From: Buddleja alternifolia
Lineage: Eukaryota > Streptophyta > Magnoliopsida > Lamiales > Scrophulariaceae
Reading direction: 5' to 3'
NCBI GenBank assembly: GCA_019426215.1
Contig: CM033400.1
Location: forward strand, 23,606,568-23,670,567
DNA: 64,000 nt
The notes beneath the pieces are model-generated. The model was given only the letters and a program-made list of their open reading frames with translations. It made no database searches and was not told the origin of the DNA. A program made the translations under genes and the position numbers. Positions 34,037-46,492 of the stretch are shown here, one piece after another; within the stretch, counting starts at the first letter, position 1, and the number at the start of each line of letters is the position of its first letter.

Positions 34037-35588
34037 TGTTGGTCCCAAGTGGCATACAAAAATGGTCTAAAGGGGGGGGGAGGTTGAATAGACCCTTATG
34101 TCTTTTTTGACTTCAAAAACATTCATATTAAAATGGTTTCGGTTGCTTGAAATGTAGATGCTTGACTGAGCGTTTACTTAAAATATAGACGTTTTGGTTG
34201 AGCATCTAATGAAGACTGTTTTTAGAAAGTTAACTTAGACTTCAAGATTTGAATACTATAACCAATTTGGTTTAAGCGTTCACTTCTTTAATCAGTGTTA
34301 GCACAATGGAATGAATTTTTGAGTCTTCTTTTGAAATCTTTAGCGTCACAAAAAGTAATTTAGTTGCTTAGCATTTGATTGTGTTTTACTTAATCAATTC
34401 ATGCAATGATATGATAATAAGAAAATTAACTATAAAGTAAATAACACAATAATTGTAAGGTTCATTGGGTGGTGTGATCCCAACTACGTCCTTCTTCTCC
34501 TTGAACACTCAGAGGAAATCCACTAAGATGATTCTCAAAGAATCACACAGAAACTTTTACAAATTAGGGAGAAATGGATGTCGATGACTTGAGCTCCTTG
34601 ATCGCACAGATTTCTGCTCCAAATCACTTCAATCCCATTGCTTCTTTCACCCAGAAATAGTGCAAGTATCCAACTATGACTTCACACAGATCGCGAAGCT
34701 TGGATGGAATTTTTCTAAAGGTTTGTTTGATTTTGATGAAGTTCAAACAACTGGAAATATCTCAATAGTACTATAGGTTTCTCCGAAAAGAATGTTTGAG
34801 ATATTGGTTGACTGTCTTAGGAATTTAAGGAAAGCAAAGAGAATGTTTTCTTGAATGCTTTGCTTTTCTAAAAGTTTAAGGAAATGAGACATCAATGTAA
34901 CAACAATTTAGCTTAGAGTTGATCGTTATGTTTGGCTTGTTGTTGAAATCCTATTTATAGGCATTCTTAGAAAACGTGTCCGTTTGACACATGCATAGGC
35001 GCGTGTTACTCACTTCCGCGAGTGAACAACTTTTATCCTTTTTCCTGAAACTCTGCTGCACAAAAGTTGGTGCTGCAGTCAGTGAATAGTTGACAGTCCA
35101 ATAGGGTGGCTTCTCCGTACGTCTGAAAGTATTTATCACCTTTAATGTTCTTATCAGCATTTAATGCATTTGAATTAAATGCCCGTTGGCACTTAATGCA
35201 CTAAGAGTATTTGCATTAAACGCCTTCTGGACTTAGAAATACATTCAGGTGAAATCAGTCATTGATAGGCGCTCATTCATCCTTGAATAACTTCTGTCCA
35301 AAAGAAACTCTTGATATAGCTGGTCATTTAGACGCTTGGAAACTTTATCTTCATCCAGACTTCAGGCACTTGAATCTTCGAACTAAATTACTGATAAATT
35401 CACTCAGAAATCATCAGACGCTCAGTCTAAGGATGCTTAGCCTAACACTCTAGAATAAAAATAAACAAAGCCAATAAACACTTCAAATCTTATACAAGAT
35501 TTCTAATAAAATCAAACTTACATATTTTGGGGTCTAACAAATAATCCTAATTGTCATCATCAAAACATCTAACATGAAATTTCTAACA
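34037..35588 (-). repeat. R3 5' LTR
   Basis: About 1552 bp. On the plus strand it runs from TGTTGGTCCC to TTTCTAACA, collinear with 8404-9972. TATA region near 34955. The G-run near the U5 end is about 9-10 bases. Confidence 0.92.
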
Positions 35589-36391
35589 CTTTTGTTCTCT
35601 AAAGATATTGAGTTACATTTTAAGCATTCAAATATTTTTAGAAAAATTATTATTCAAAATGGATTGGTCATATCAAAGCCAAAAATGTCTTTATTTCAGA
35701 ATAATGTCAGATTTCTTGGCCATAATATTGAAAAAGGTAATATTATTCCTATAAATTGAAGTATTGACTTTGCTTCAAAATTTCATGATGAAATCACAGA
35801 TAAGACTCAATTGCAAAGATTTTTAGGAAGTTTAAATTATATATCGGCCTATTATAAAAATCTTGTGGAAGATACTGCTATCTTATATGATAGATTAAAA
35901 TAGAAACCAAAACCTTGGTCTGAAAAGTATACTAATGTTGTCAAGAAAATAAAAGAAAAGGTTAAAACCTTATCATATTTAATGTTAGCAAACCCAAGTT
36001 GGTTAAAAATTGTAGAAACTGGTGCTTCTGAAATTGGTTATGGTGGTATATAAAACAAATTAATCTCATAACAAAACAAGAAAGTCTTATTAGATTTTAT
36101 TCTGGAAAATGGAAAATAGTCAAAAGAATTATGCTACAATAGCCAAAGAAACTCTTTTTATAGTAAAATGTATACTAAAATTTCAAGATGATTTATATAA
36201 TCAACATTTTGTGATCAAAATAGACTGTAAAGTAGCAAAATTTATGTTCCAAAAAGATTTTAAACATAACGTGTCCAAATAAATGTTTGCTAGATGGTAG
36301 GCACATCTTGCCCCTTTTGATTTTGAAATTGTCTATAAGAAAGGAGAAGATAATAATCTTCCTGACTTCTTAACTCAAGAATATTTTAGGA
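35589..36391 (+). pseudogene. Pararetrovirus RT-RNase H, PV copy 1, right piece
   Basis: This continues the RT domain interrupted by R3: FSKDIELHFKH, QNNVRFLGHNIEKG, RFLGSLNYIS, then RNase H remnants and the family-typical KKGEDNNLPDFL tail. Stops and frameshifts are frequent (for example TGA at 35758-35760 and TAG at 35901-35903). It parallels 47030-47715 of the second copy. It is the downstream part of the viral polyprotein and runs directly into ORF2. Confidence 0.88.
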
Positions 36392-37735
36392 ATGCAGTCC
36401 CAAGGACGCAGACCCTCCTCTTATAGAGGACGGGGTGGTCGAGGAAAAGGTCAGGATAATATTCTGACTTAACATGGTCGATAAATGCTAATAGCAGCCG
36501 ATTTATCCTCCAATCCACAAGATCCTTTATATAAGGAATTCCTTGAATTGAAACGGCAAAAGAAAGGTAATAACCAAGCTTCCCCATCATATTCAAAAAT
36601 TTTGGGGAATGAAGAAGATGAAAAAGTTCATAATATGAACTATACACAAAATGATTAGAAAAGAGTTATACTCTTCGTCAATAATAATGATTCAAAATGG
36701 GAAAATAATCCCTGGGATATTCTTGAAAGATATATTAATAATAATAGTTTTGCTTGTGAAAGTTATAAATTCCAGCACTACTATAAAAAATTACATGAAA
36801 ATACTGGAACACATGTGAAATCCAACATTTTGCCAGTAGAAATAAGGAAAGTTATAACTTTTTCAAAATCATTGTAAAAAAGATTATATCAGTTGAAGAA
36901 TGGGGAATATCTCCATTAAAAAAATATTATTTTAACAATAATCCCATTAAATATAATTATTGGGATTATGTAGAAGCTTTTGATTTTTTTTTTTGAAAAT
37001 GATAAACATAGTCATACTTGGTTTATCAAAATCAGTGGAGAAGTTTATAACTACTCCATACCCAATTGGTTCATTTATTGGTGGTAATTTTTTGGCCCAA
37101 AAGCAGAAATTCTGCCAGAAATCCTAATAGAATTATTTCAAGAGTGGAAACAACATTCTGGTAAATTATCAGAATTTTCTGTGCCTAATAGACCAGACAA
37201 CATAGATACATTCTATTTCTTTATTGAATTTTCAATTTCTTGGATTTGGAAATGGAGTCCCCAAGTAGAAAATACTGAGGATAATATCCCTGCATTAAAA
37301 AGAATATCATATACAAAATTTTGAAAAAAAATGATTAGAGTTGATCCATAGACCGAAGAATTATATGGCCAGGAGACCATACAAAGAATTGATGAAAAAC
37401 TAATTTGATAAGAACAGCAAAAGCAGCAGCATCCTGCCATCATTATTGCAGAAATATCCCAACTTCTCAAACAGAACATAGGACGAATGTCCAAGGAGAA
37501 AATGATCGAGGCATACCTCAACAAAATGAAAAAAGAATTAATGGAAAAATTAGACGAAGAGGAACACAATGATACTTCAATAACCTCTTCTAGCTGAGAA
37601 AATAATTCTGCCGACCTCATAAATTTTCAAGATGCACAGGATCCTGATTACGCCACAATTGATGATAGTTTTGATCAAATCATGGAAAATCTCAAAGACG
37701 ACTCTTATAGAGGAAAACCCAAAAGACCAGGCTAA
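36392..37735 (+). pseudogene. Pararetrovirus ORF2-like region (PV)
   Basis: A frame starts at ATG 36392 with an Arg/Gly-rich N-terminus (SSYRGRGGRGKGQ) and overlaps the RT-RNase H tail. It can be followed with stops and shifts to TAA at 37733. Seen: LYKEFLELKRQKKG; a middle part with WENNPWDIL and WIWKWSPQVE; a coiled-coil-like stretch near 37420-37570 (KQNIGRMSKEKMIEAYLNKM); and a Ser/Asp-rich tail. A second ORF of unknown function downstream of the polyprotein is known for florendovirus-type plant pararetroviruses; placing PV there is inference from this layout. There are at least six stops, so it is a relic. Confidence 0.6.
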
Positions 37736-38469
37736 TCGGATAAGGAAAAAATCTCCCTCATGAACATAAATAACTGTTCCTAACTATTCGTCACTGGTAT
37801 TAAATATTTCGTAATGTAGGTTGAAGTCAGCCACCTTAAACTTCTATAAATAGGCGAGGCTTCCAGCTGTTTTGTAAGCTTTAGCATACACTCTTTCCTT
37901 TCCTCACTCTCTTCTCTTCCTCGCTTGAACCCCCATCTCCCATGTAATATAGAAAGCTCGTGTAAATATTGTACTGAAGCTTGAAGAAGTAATAAAAGAA
38001 GAAGTTTGTGTATGTTTTCTTCTTTATTTTCAAGTTTGTTTTTAATTTTGTTCCTAGGATGAGCTTTATAGGCTAAATTCGTTTGTGTTAAATTTTATAT
38101 AAATCTCGTGATTCTTATAAAAAATATGGATTGAAAGTTCTAAAAAGGGATTTACATTATGGTATGGACTCTGATGGGTTTGTTTAGTAAACTGACTGAA
38201 ATGAAATTATTGAGGATGGTATTCATACTTTTGCCATTTTTGCCGTTGAGTTTGGCATTTTGGGTGTTTATATGAATATTCTTAATCATTTAATTTTACT
38301 AACAGATTACTAAACTGTGAAAAAAATTGTGAATCTGTGGCGATCCTTGCAAAAGCATCCTTGAAAGAAACTGGGGGTTTCTCGATTTACTACTCTTTGC
38401 ATCAGGTTTAGTAAATCTTCCATAATCGTCTTCTTTTTATGGAATTCATCCGGCGTCCCTGGGAGCAGG
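37736..38469 (+). promoter_or_regulatory. Pararetrovirus promoter, polyadenylation signal and leader
   Basis: Non-coding. TATAAATA at 37845-37852 in a GC-richer context, a pyrimidine-rich stretch downstream (CTCTTTCCTTTCCTCACTCTC near 37900), and AATAAA at 37991, about 140 nt after the TATA box. This spacing is as expected when a short terminally redundant RNA starts after the TATA box and ends after AATAAA. The remaining 470 bp lead to the primer site at 38470. Confidence 0.7.
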
Positions 38470-38482
38470 TGGTATCAGAGCC
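38470..38482 (+). other. Pararetrovirus minus-strand primer site (tRNA-Met)
   Basis: TGGTATCAGAGCC complements the 3' end of plant initiator tRNA-Met. By convention this marks base 1 of caulimovirid genomes. Movement protein follows 64 bp later. Confidence 0.88.
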
Positions 38483-38545
38483 ATGTTTTGGGGGAAAATC
38501 ATGTGGGTAAGGATATAATTTAACACAAGCACTTTTATTGTTGCC

Positions 38546-39515
38546 ATGATTAAAAATCCAAATACTGTAAAAAATAGTATAAATCTTAAATATGATTTAC
38601 CATAGGATTTAGATCTACTTAATAAGTGGACTATTCCTATAATTGAACCAAAAATAATTTATCAATTAGGAACTTTAGAAAAATTAGGATTAAAACAATT
38701 GGTTAAAACTACTGAAGAATATATTTCCCTTCATAATGAAGAAATGTTTTAGTGAAAAAAATATACTCCCATATGAAAATACTCATAAATTCCTCTATAT
38801 AGGATTAGTACAAATTGCGTTTAAATAACTTACATTAGAAGGATTACCTGAAGGCTTTATAGCAGCTTTAAGAGATGGTAGAAATTTAAATTGGAAACAA
38901 TCTTTAATGGGAATTATACAATCTAATTTGGCGCATAGACTAGTTTATTTTGATGTTTATCTAAATTTACAATTATCTTTATCTGATGTTAATATTCTTA
39001 ATGCTTTAACTTTAAATGTTAAAACTCCTGGTTATAATTATGTGCCAGGATCAGAAGTTATATGTGTTTGTTATAGAATTTATTATAAACCCTTGTATAC
39101 TTTAAATCCTCACTGTACAAAGGTTGATAAACCCTTAAATGAAACAATATTAATTGAAACTAATTTTAGTAAATCTAATATTATCACAAGAAGACCTATA
39201 AAATGGGAAGAAATAATTTTTCCTGAAAATTGGATAACTGAAAGAGTTGTACCTTTACAGCCACAAATTCAATCAAATCTTATAGATGTTATACAGATTC
39301 CTGAAACAACTATAAATTTACAAGTTGAGAATACAAATAGATTTTTAGAACCATCATCTAAATTCTCTAGGTCCAAATCACAATCTGTGCATTCTTATAT
39401 TTCTCCTATTGATTATATTGTTGAAACTCTTTCTAGGGCTTCTACTTCTCAACTTAGAGATGAAAAAGAAGAATCCTTAAAAGATGCTAGAATTGATGAA
39501 TTATATATCAACTGA
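38546..39515 (+). pseudogene. Pararetrovirus movement protein (PV copy 2)
   Basis: Starts at ATG 38546. Early stops (TAG 38614-38616 and a cluster near 38750-38830) break the N-terminal part. From 38907 a clean 202-codon piece reads GIIQSNLAHRLVYFDVYLN, NALTLNVKTPGYNYVPGSE and VCYRIYYKPLYTLNPHC, the 30K-superfamily movement domain of caulimovirids that moves virus between cells through plasmodesmata. A Ser-rich stretch follows. It lies first in the polyprotein, before coat protein. Confidence 0.85.
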
Positions 39516-41745
39516 CAATATTGTGAAAGGATATATTAATAAGCATGCTAATGTTAAGCAGGCAGGGACAATGTCTGAAATAAGTATGTCACCTTTTTAA
39601 TGATTTTTTGTCATAAAATTGATTTTAGTCCTGACTCTAAAGCTAGGCAAAATATTAAAAAACATTTTTTTTTACCCAAATGGGAAATTTTTAGAAAAAT
39701 TGATTTTTTTGATAATTTTAATCAAAATGGACAAAATTACATACAGAAACAATTTTATAAAAATTGTTCTGAAAAGAATTTTTTCATTCCTTTTGTTCCA
39801 TGGTTTATGTCTACATATGTAGAACAATATATTGCTGTTATAGAATGAAATTATAAACTTTTAAATGGTCAAATTAATAAAGATATTTATCCTCCTTGTC
39901 AAGCATTCCAAATGAAAAAAGAAGGAAAAATTTGTAATTTTTTTGCTTTTTCGAAAATATTTGAAAATGATACTTTACAAATTACACATAAACATATAAA
40001 TATTCTTATAGAACAACAACATTATGCTAACAGATTTCTAAATATTTTAGGAGAACAAATAGCCTCTTTACATGATAGAGTGACTAAATTAATTGCCTTG
40101 ATAGATAAATCTAAAAATTCTGATAAGGGTCTTGAAATAATTGGAATTGGTCATACTGCTAGTCCAAGTATTCAACCTCCTCCTAAAATCAAAGATTTTA
40201 AATTAAAATCTGCATCAGAATTAGAAAGATTACTAAATGAAAAATTTGGTCAATTAACTATAAATACCTTAGAAGAAGATTTTGTTAATATTTTACTAGA
40301 AGAAACTAGTATTAGTGAAAAAATTAATAAACTTGACAATGAGAAATGGGCAGCAAAACCCAGTCAAAGATTATATTATTACAGGAGACGTATGTCTTAC
40401 ATGAACAACAAGACTAGATTATTAGTAATAGTTATAGTGGAAGAAATATTTATGAATAGAATATTGATGGATATACTGAAAAATAAATTTATAATGCTGT
40501 TCATAGAATGCTTATGTAATTTACTAGTTGTAAAAGTAATGGTAATACATATCGAAATGTTGCAAAAATGATAATTGCAGTGTTTAAAGTTCAATTAAAA
40601 GGTTGGTGGGATCATTACTTAACCCAAAGTAATAGATATGAAATTTAAATACAGTCAAACAAGAAGTTAATAGATTAATTAAAAATTCAGTCTACACCTT
40701 AATTGTTAACATTGTTGAACATTTTACTAGTAGATATTTTGATAATAGTGAAACTATTCGTACATTATTACAAAATCTTAAGTATAAAACACTAATAGAT
40801 TTTAGATGGTATAAAGATACTTTTCTAAGTTGAGTCATGAAATTACCTAAGAGTAATATTTCTAATTGGAAATTAAAATTTATTGATGGATTACCTCACT
40901 TATTTGCAGAAAGAGTAAGAAGAAATTTAAGAGGTAATTGCATGTCTATTCCTTGTGATGATTATACTTATGGAAAATAAATTGGAACATGTATCCAAGG
41001 AGGATTAAATTTTTGTAATGAAATTAAATTAAAACAACAATTAAAGAGACAAAATCTAATAGAGAGAAAATAATTAGGACAATTTTTGTAGTCAATTTGG
41101 AATGGATATACCTTCTCCTCATAAACCTTTAAAAGGAAAGAAAAAGGAGGAAAAAAAAAGATTATCCTAAAAGAAAAAGAAAATATTCTAAAAAGAAATG
41201 GGAGAAACAATTACAAAGAAAAGCTGAAAAAAAAGAAAACAAAAAAGATAAAAGAAAATTTATTGTTTGTAGGAAATGTGGAAGAACTGGTCACTATGTA
41301 AGAAATTGCTGGATCAAAAAGAAGATTAATAATATTCTAATAGATGATGATACAAAAGAAGAAATATGAAAAATATTATTAAATTATGGTAACTCTGAAA
41401 CTGAATCATATTCTGAATACAGTAGTGATTCTGAGAAACTTAAAGCTTTAGATAGTGACTCAATACTATCTAAATCAGAATTAACATCGGAGGCAGAATG
41501 TGAATCCTGTCGACAGGGACAACTTTGTATCAATAATATGGACGAGGAAGAATATTTTAAAATTCTATTTCAATTTCAAGATATGAAAATATTCTGGATA
41601 GTCAAAAGATCCAAAATAATAGATCAAATTGAAAATACTCTAAGTACTTCTAGTGATACTAGAAATATTATAGAAGAAGTGATAACTTCTCCTGAACCAT
41701 ATTCGATGATGAAGTTTATAAACTTCTTAAAGATAGACAGGTAGT
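39516..41745 (+). pseudogene. Pararetrovirus coat protein region with zinc knuckle (PV copy 2)
   Basis: The capsid precursor region has many stops. The largest clean piece is 39912-40571, with a helical HDRVTKLIALIDKSKN stretch and a Pro-rich linker. Beyond it, GWWDHYLTQ and FIDGLPHLFAERVRRNL are capsid-core-like, then a Lys-rich tract, then CX2CX4HX4C (CRKCGRTGHYVRNC, 41268-41309) for RNA binding. Acidic Ser/Glu-rich residues follow, then a second Cys cluster CESCRQGQLC (41500-41530). Stops include 40569-40571, 40978-40980 and 41367-41369. Confidence 0.82.
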
Positions 41746-41970
41746 AAAAACTCCTACATCTTTAAATAATATCATGGTAGAAATGATATCATAGTAGAAA
41801 TGAATCAATTAAGGAAAGAAAATGATTCTTTAAAACAAGAAAATAAAATTCTTGTTAATAGAATATCAGGATTAGAAAATAATTCCGAAACCAATTCTTT
41901 TCATCAAGAGGAACAAATATTCAATATGACTAATTTTCAATTTTCGAATGATAATTTTCTAAATAATCTT
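41746..41970 (+). pseudogene. Pararetrovirus coat-protease linker, coiled-coil segment
   Basis: A short frame (from 41800) reads MNQLRKENDSLKQENKILV, a heptad-like coiled coil, then an Asn/Phe-rich stretch that ends at the S1 LTR. The reading resumes at 45901 with the protease. The role of the linker is unknown. Confidence 0.55.
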
Positions 41971-42876
41971 TGTTGGTCTCAAGTGACATACGAAAAGGTT
42001 TAGAAGGGGGGTTGAATAGACCCTGAAAGTTTTTTCGACTTTAAAAATATTCGTATTAAAAATACTTGGACGCTTGAAATTGTAGGCGCTTGACTGAGCG
42101 TCTACTGAAGACTGTTTTTAGAAAGTTAACTTAGACTTCAAGATTTGAATACTTTAACCAGATAGGTTTAAGCGTTTAGTTCTTTGATCAGTGTTAGCAC
42201 ATCGAAATGATTTTAGAGTCTTCTTGTTAAAAGCTTTAGCGTCACAGAAAGTGTTTTAGTTACTTAGCATTCAATTGAGTTTTACTTAACAGATTTATGC
42301 AATGATATGACAATATGAAAATTGATTGTAAGTAAAGAACACAATATTTGTAAGGTTCTTTGGGTGGCGTAATCCCAACTACGTCATTCTTCTCATTGAA
42401 CACTTGGAAGTAATCCACTAAAATAATTCTCAAAGAATCACACAGAATCTTCTACAAATTAGTAAGAGATGGATATTTATGACTTGTGCTCCTTGATCAC
42501 ACAGATTTTTGCTCCAAGACTCTTCTATCCCTTGCTTCTTTCACCCAGAAATAGTGCAAGTATCCAACTTCTACTTCACATAGATTGCGAGGCTTGGATG
42601 ATGTTTTTCTAATGGTTTATTTGATTTTCATAAAGTTCAAACAACTTGAAAATATCTCAGTAGTAATGCAGGTTTCTCTGAGAAGAATATTTGAGATATT
42701 GATTGACTGTCTCAGGAATTTGAAGAAAAGCAAAGAGAATGTTTTCTTGAGAATTTTGACTTTTCTTATAATTTAAGGATCGAGACTTCAATGCAACAGC
42801 AATTTGGCTTGGAATGTGATTGTTGTTTTTGGCTTGTTGTTGAAGTCCTATTTATAAGCATTTCTTGAAAAACGTA

Positions 42877-45266
42877 TGTAACACCCCATTATTAATACTA
42901 TATGATTCTATTGACTCTGACTATAATGAATTATACGATATAAATGTGCTCAAGTCGATTCTATAATAAATCTATTTATCGTAAAGGTTATCCAGTTAAA
43001 GTTTTCTTGGAATTTAGTTCAAAGTAAAATTTATTTGGATGCATTAAAGGAATGATATGTTTTTTAAAGAGATCTATTGAGTTGAGGACTAGATTGTAAG
43101 TTCCATGACTTTAGGGATTAAATTCTAAACATGAAGAAAGTGTAGGGGCTGAATGGCAATTATTTGAAAAAGGATTTGATCAGCATTAAGGAAAACATGA
43201 CACGCCACTCTTGTTGCCACTATATGCCTTTGAAGAATGACAACTCGTTTTTATTTCCATATAGATAGTAGATATAAACTAGGAAAGTGTTTATATATAT
43301 ATATATGCATACAAAACAAGACCCATATTCATTTTCTTGCGGGCAGGTACGTTCCTATCCTCTTCTTCTTTCAAGTTTGTCTTAGCAAATTGAAGTTTCT
43401 CTAGTATGGGGTATGTTTTACTAATTATCCTAATGGTCTACCTAGTGAATCTTAGTTATTGTTGTTATGTGTATTGTTTGTGGATGAATCTTTGGCATGG
43501 CTTCGCTAATTAGAATGACTGTTCGTGTTGCCTGAACTAATTACCTGGTTAATTAAACAACCACAAATTATGTCTAAATAATTTCTTCTAAACTAATTCG
43601 TTTTACCACTCTATCAGCTCTGTAAAGTTTAATTTCTTATTTATTCATTAAATTATTATGTAAAGTTTTAGCCCGGTAATTAGTTCATATGTTAGATAGT
43701 TAAATATTTAGAGCAACTAGCCATATATATCTATTAGTACTTCATGTTTTATGCCTACGGATAACTATTCAAACTTCCTCTGCATGTTTAGTGATTGATC
43801 AATAATCAATTGCTTAAGTCAACTAATAGAAGATGATAACTATTCATATTGTTTTTGTTATGAGTTACATCATGTAACTAATTAAAAACTTGCACAAACT
43901 TAATAGACCATTAATAATATATTGCATTATTTTTGGTTTGTTGTGTATCCGGTAAATAAGTGATTAACCAAATCGTGTTGAGGATTAGTGATTATCGAAT
44001 GACTTAAAATTATGAACACATTAATTGCTATATATTCTCTTGAAATAGGTGCTACACTTACGAAAGGATCTCAGGAAACATATTGTCAGACAAGTTGGTG
44101 AGGGTTTATTTTTTCCTTGCGACCTCCTTAATTGCTTTACATATTTGTGATTGGCTCATTACATTCTACAACGATCTCTTCAGTATCTTGTCTTTGATTA
44201 TTGATGATTGTAATTTCTTTGGTATCATGTTCGGCTCAATACCATGTTATTCCTGACGTATATCCTTTTCATGTCTTCATTAAATGTTTTGCCTCGGAAT
44301 AGTGTTCGGTCTAAACAGAGTCAGTTTCGTTGAATTATGTCTTTTGAATGCCAAGTACACGTTATCCTTCGGAACCTCATTGAATTCATGTTATCTCTTG
44401 ATTCTACTCCGTCGGCAAAGGGAACTAAGTGCTATGTGGGATAAAGTGCCACGCGATGGCGGGGGCCACCTCTTAAACCCGTAGGAGCCACCACTAGATT
44501 CCCGATGTTGGCATCTTTCTGCGAATTGTCATTATTTCTTAGATTAAAGCTTTGACTCTTGAAAGCAGAGTGAAGGGAACTAAGTGCTATGTGGGATAAA
44601 GTGCCACGCGACGGCGGGGGCCACCTCTTAAACCCGCAGGAGCCACCATTAGAATCCCGACACCTGCCCCAAAGATGTGAAGTCTCCTGCTGGTATGGGA
44701 CGGTGAGGAGACGAAACATGATCATATGATATGAGTTTTCCTTAATTCAAACTGCTTGATGTACTCGATGATTCATCCTTTGGATATCTCGTCTTATTAT
44801 ATTTCTTGCTATTGTATATGGTTGTTTCTGTTGTTATCTTCCACTGCAGATTCCGTTACAAAGATAAAGGTAAAGCAAACCATTAGCCTACCTCACCGAG
44901 TCATTCAGACTCACCCCTCCTTCTTTCTTCCTTTTCAGATAAGCTTAATATGTCATATACGAAGGGAGAAGTGAGGAGTAAAGGAAGCATTGGTTCGTTG
45001 CTATTAGAGGGAGTGATGTTTTGGGATGTATGATTGGGTATGTATATGTTTTGTCTTGGAAACCTGTAATTGATAGAGTTGTTGTTGAATTGTGTAAGAC
45101 TGATGAAGGACGTGTAGTTGGTTCAATTGGAATGAAAGGTTTTAGTTTCAGTAGATGAAGTATTGGTATATTTGTGACGCTTAACGCTGGCTCGAGAAAG
45201 GACGGTCTCCTGGATCGAGCTAGCGTCGCGGTGTAGCGAGCCACCAGGTGGTCGGTGGGCGCTACA
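42877..45266. mobile_element. S2: 2.39-kb solo LTR of another retrotransposon, nested in S1
   Basis: The ends are TGTAACACCCC and GGGCGCTACA (TGTA...TACA), and the flanks are a perfect ACGTA duplication at 42872-42876 and 45267-45271. The start TGTAACACCCC is typical of Tekay/Del-type chromovirus LTRs; the lineage is inferred. No gag or pol is inside. A run of TA at 43290-43306 could be a promoter region, and a 155-bp-spaced repeat lies at 44418-44670. Orientation cannot be decided. Confidence 0.85.
44418..44670. repeat. 155-bp-spaced tandem duplication in S2
   Basis: About 95 bp starting AAGGGAACTAAGTGCTATG at 44418 is repeated at 44573 with few changes (GATGGC/GACGGC, CCCGTAGG/CCCGCAGG). 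The 60 or so bases between them are single copy, or too diverged to tell. Confidence 0.85.
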
Positions 45267-45900
45267 ACGTATCTGTTTGACACATGCAGATGCACGTGTC
45301 TCTCACTTCCGCGAGTGAACAACTTTTGTCCTTTTTCCTGAAATCTTGATGCACAAAAGTTGGTGTTGCAGTATGTGAAAGTTGATAGTCCAATAGAGTG
45401 ACTTCTCTGTATGTCCTAAAGAGTTTATTATATTTAATGCTCTTATCAGCATTTAATGTATTTGAAATAAATGCTCGTTGGCAATTAATGGTCTGGGAAT
45501 ATTTGCATTAAACTCCTTCTGGAATAAGAAATGAATTCAGGTGAAATCATTCTCTGATAGACTCTCATTCATCCTTGAATAACTTCTGTCCTACAACCAA
45601 CGCTTGATGTAGTTTGTGATTTGGACGCTTGGGTTCTTTATCTTCATTCAGACTTCAAGCGCTTGAGTTCTTCAAACTTAACTAATGATAAGATCACTCA
45701 AAAATTATCAGAGGCTCAGCCTAAAAATACTTAGCCTAACAATCTAGAATAAAATTAAGCAAAGCCTATTAAGCCTATACAAATCTGGCGCTTCAAAGCT
45801 TATACATGATTTCTAAATAAAATTAAACTTGCATATTTTGGGGTCTAACATAAAATTCTAATTGTCATCATCAAAACATCTAAAAAGAAATTTCCTAACA

Positions 45901-46492
45901 CTCTTGAGCAAATAATGTTTCAAAAATGGACTGTAAAAATTACTCTATTAATAGATAATTATTTTTCAAAAGAATTTATTGTTTTAATTAATAGTGGTAC
46001 CGATTTAAACGTTATACATGAAGGATTAATTTCTGCCAGATATTTTCAAAAAATTACTCATACATTATCGCATGCTGGAGGACAAAAACTGGATATCAGT
46101 TTTAAGCTTCCAAAAGCTTTTATTTGTATTGGTAAAACTTGCATTGCAACAAGTTTTTTACTTGTTAAAAATATTTCAAATCAAGTTATACTTGGATCAC
46201 CTTTTATTACAAAAATTTATCCTCTTATCACAGTATATAAAGAAGGAATTAAGCTACTTATAATAATAAACCTATACAACTTAAATTTGTAACAAAACCT
46301 TTTACAAAAGTGTTACATGGGATGTATGAACATCTAAAAGCTAAAAAAAATAAATTAAAGTTTTTCAAAAATGAAGTTAGTATTTTAAATATTGAAGAGA
46401 AGCTCCAAAATACTAAATTACAGGAAAAAATCAAGCTTCTTCATAATAAATTTTATTTAAAAATTTGTAATGATCATCCTAATGCTTTTTAG
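45901..46492 (+). pseudogene. Pararetrovirus aspartic protease region (PV copy 2)
   Basis: A 125-codon clean frame (45915-46292) has the retropepsin layout: KEFIVLINSGTDLNVIHEGL, then KLPKAFICIGKTC and VILGSPFI. The active site reads NSG where an aspartic protease needs D-S/T-G. A single G-to-A change (GAT to AAT) would explain it, and activity would be lost. The final part reads LHNKFYLKICNDHPNAF to TAG at 46490-46492. It is downstream of S1 and upstream of RT. Confidence 0.82.

Larger units (their letters stand above)
8404..35588 (-). mobile_element. R3: SIRE-like Ty1/copia retrotransposon, complete but decayed and nested
   Basis: Read on the minus strand the order is: LTR (35588-34037), primer site, gag, pol, spacer, env-like ORF, polypurine tract, LTR (9972-8404). 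The flanks are CTTTT at 8399-8403 and CTTTT at 35589-35593, a perfect 5-bp target duplication within the PV RT gene. The element is expanded by R4 (11817-25583) and DT1 (26240-27749). Without them it is about 12 kb, a normal SIRE size. All its genes carry stops or frameshifts. Confidence 0.93.
41971..45900 (-). mobile_element. S1: SIRE-type solo LTR, split by S2
   Basis: On the plus strand it runs from TGTTGGTCTC to TTTCCTAACA. Leaving out S2 it is about 1.53 kb, the length of the R2, R3 and R4 LTRs, with which it is collinear. No internal region is attached. The flanks ATCTT (41966-41970) and CTCTT (45901-45905) agree at 4 of 5, so it is most simply a solo LTR left by recombination between two LTRs. 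It separates PV coat protein from protease. U5 G-run of 6. Confidence 0.88.

Noticed and set aside
44284..45322. Small frames in S2 on both strands
   Set aside because: They overlap each other on opposite strands, fall in the duplicated LTR block, and show no domain.
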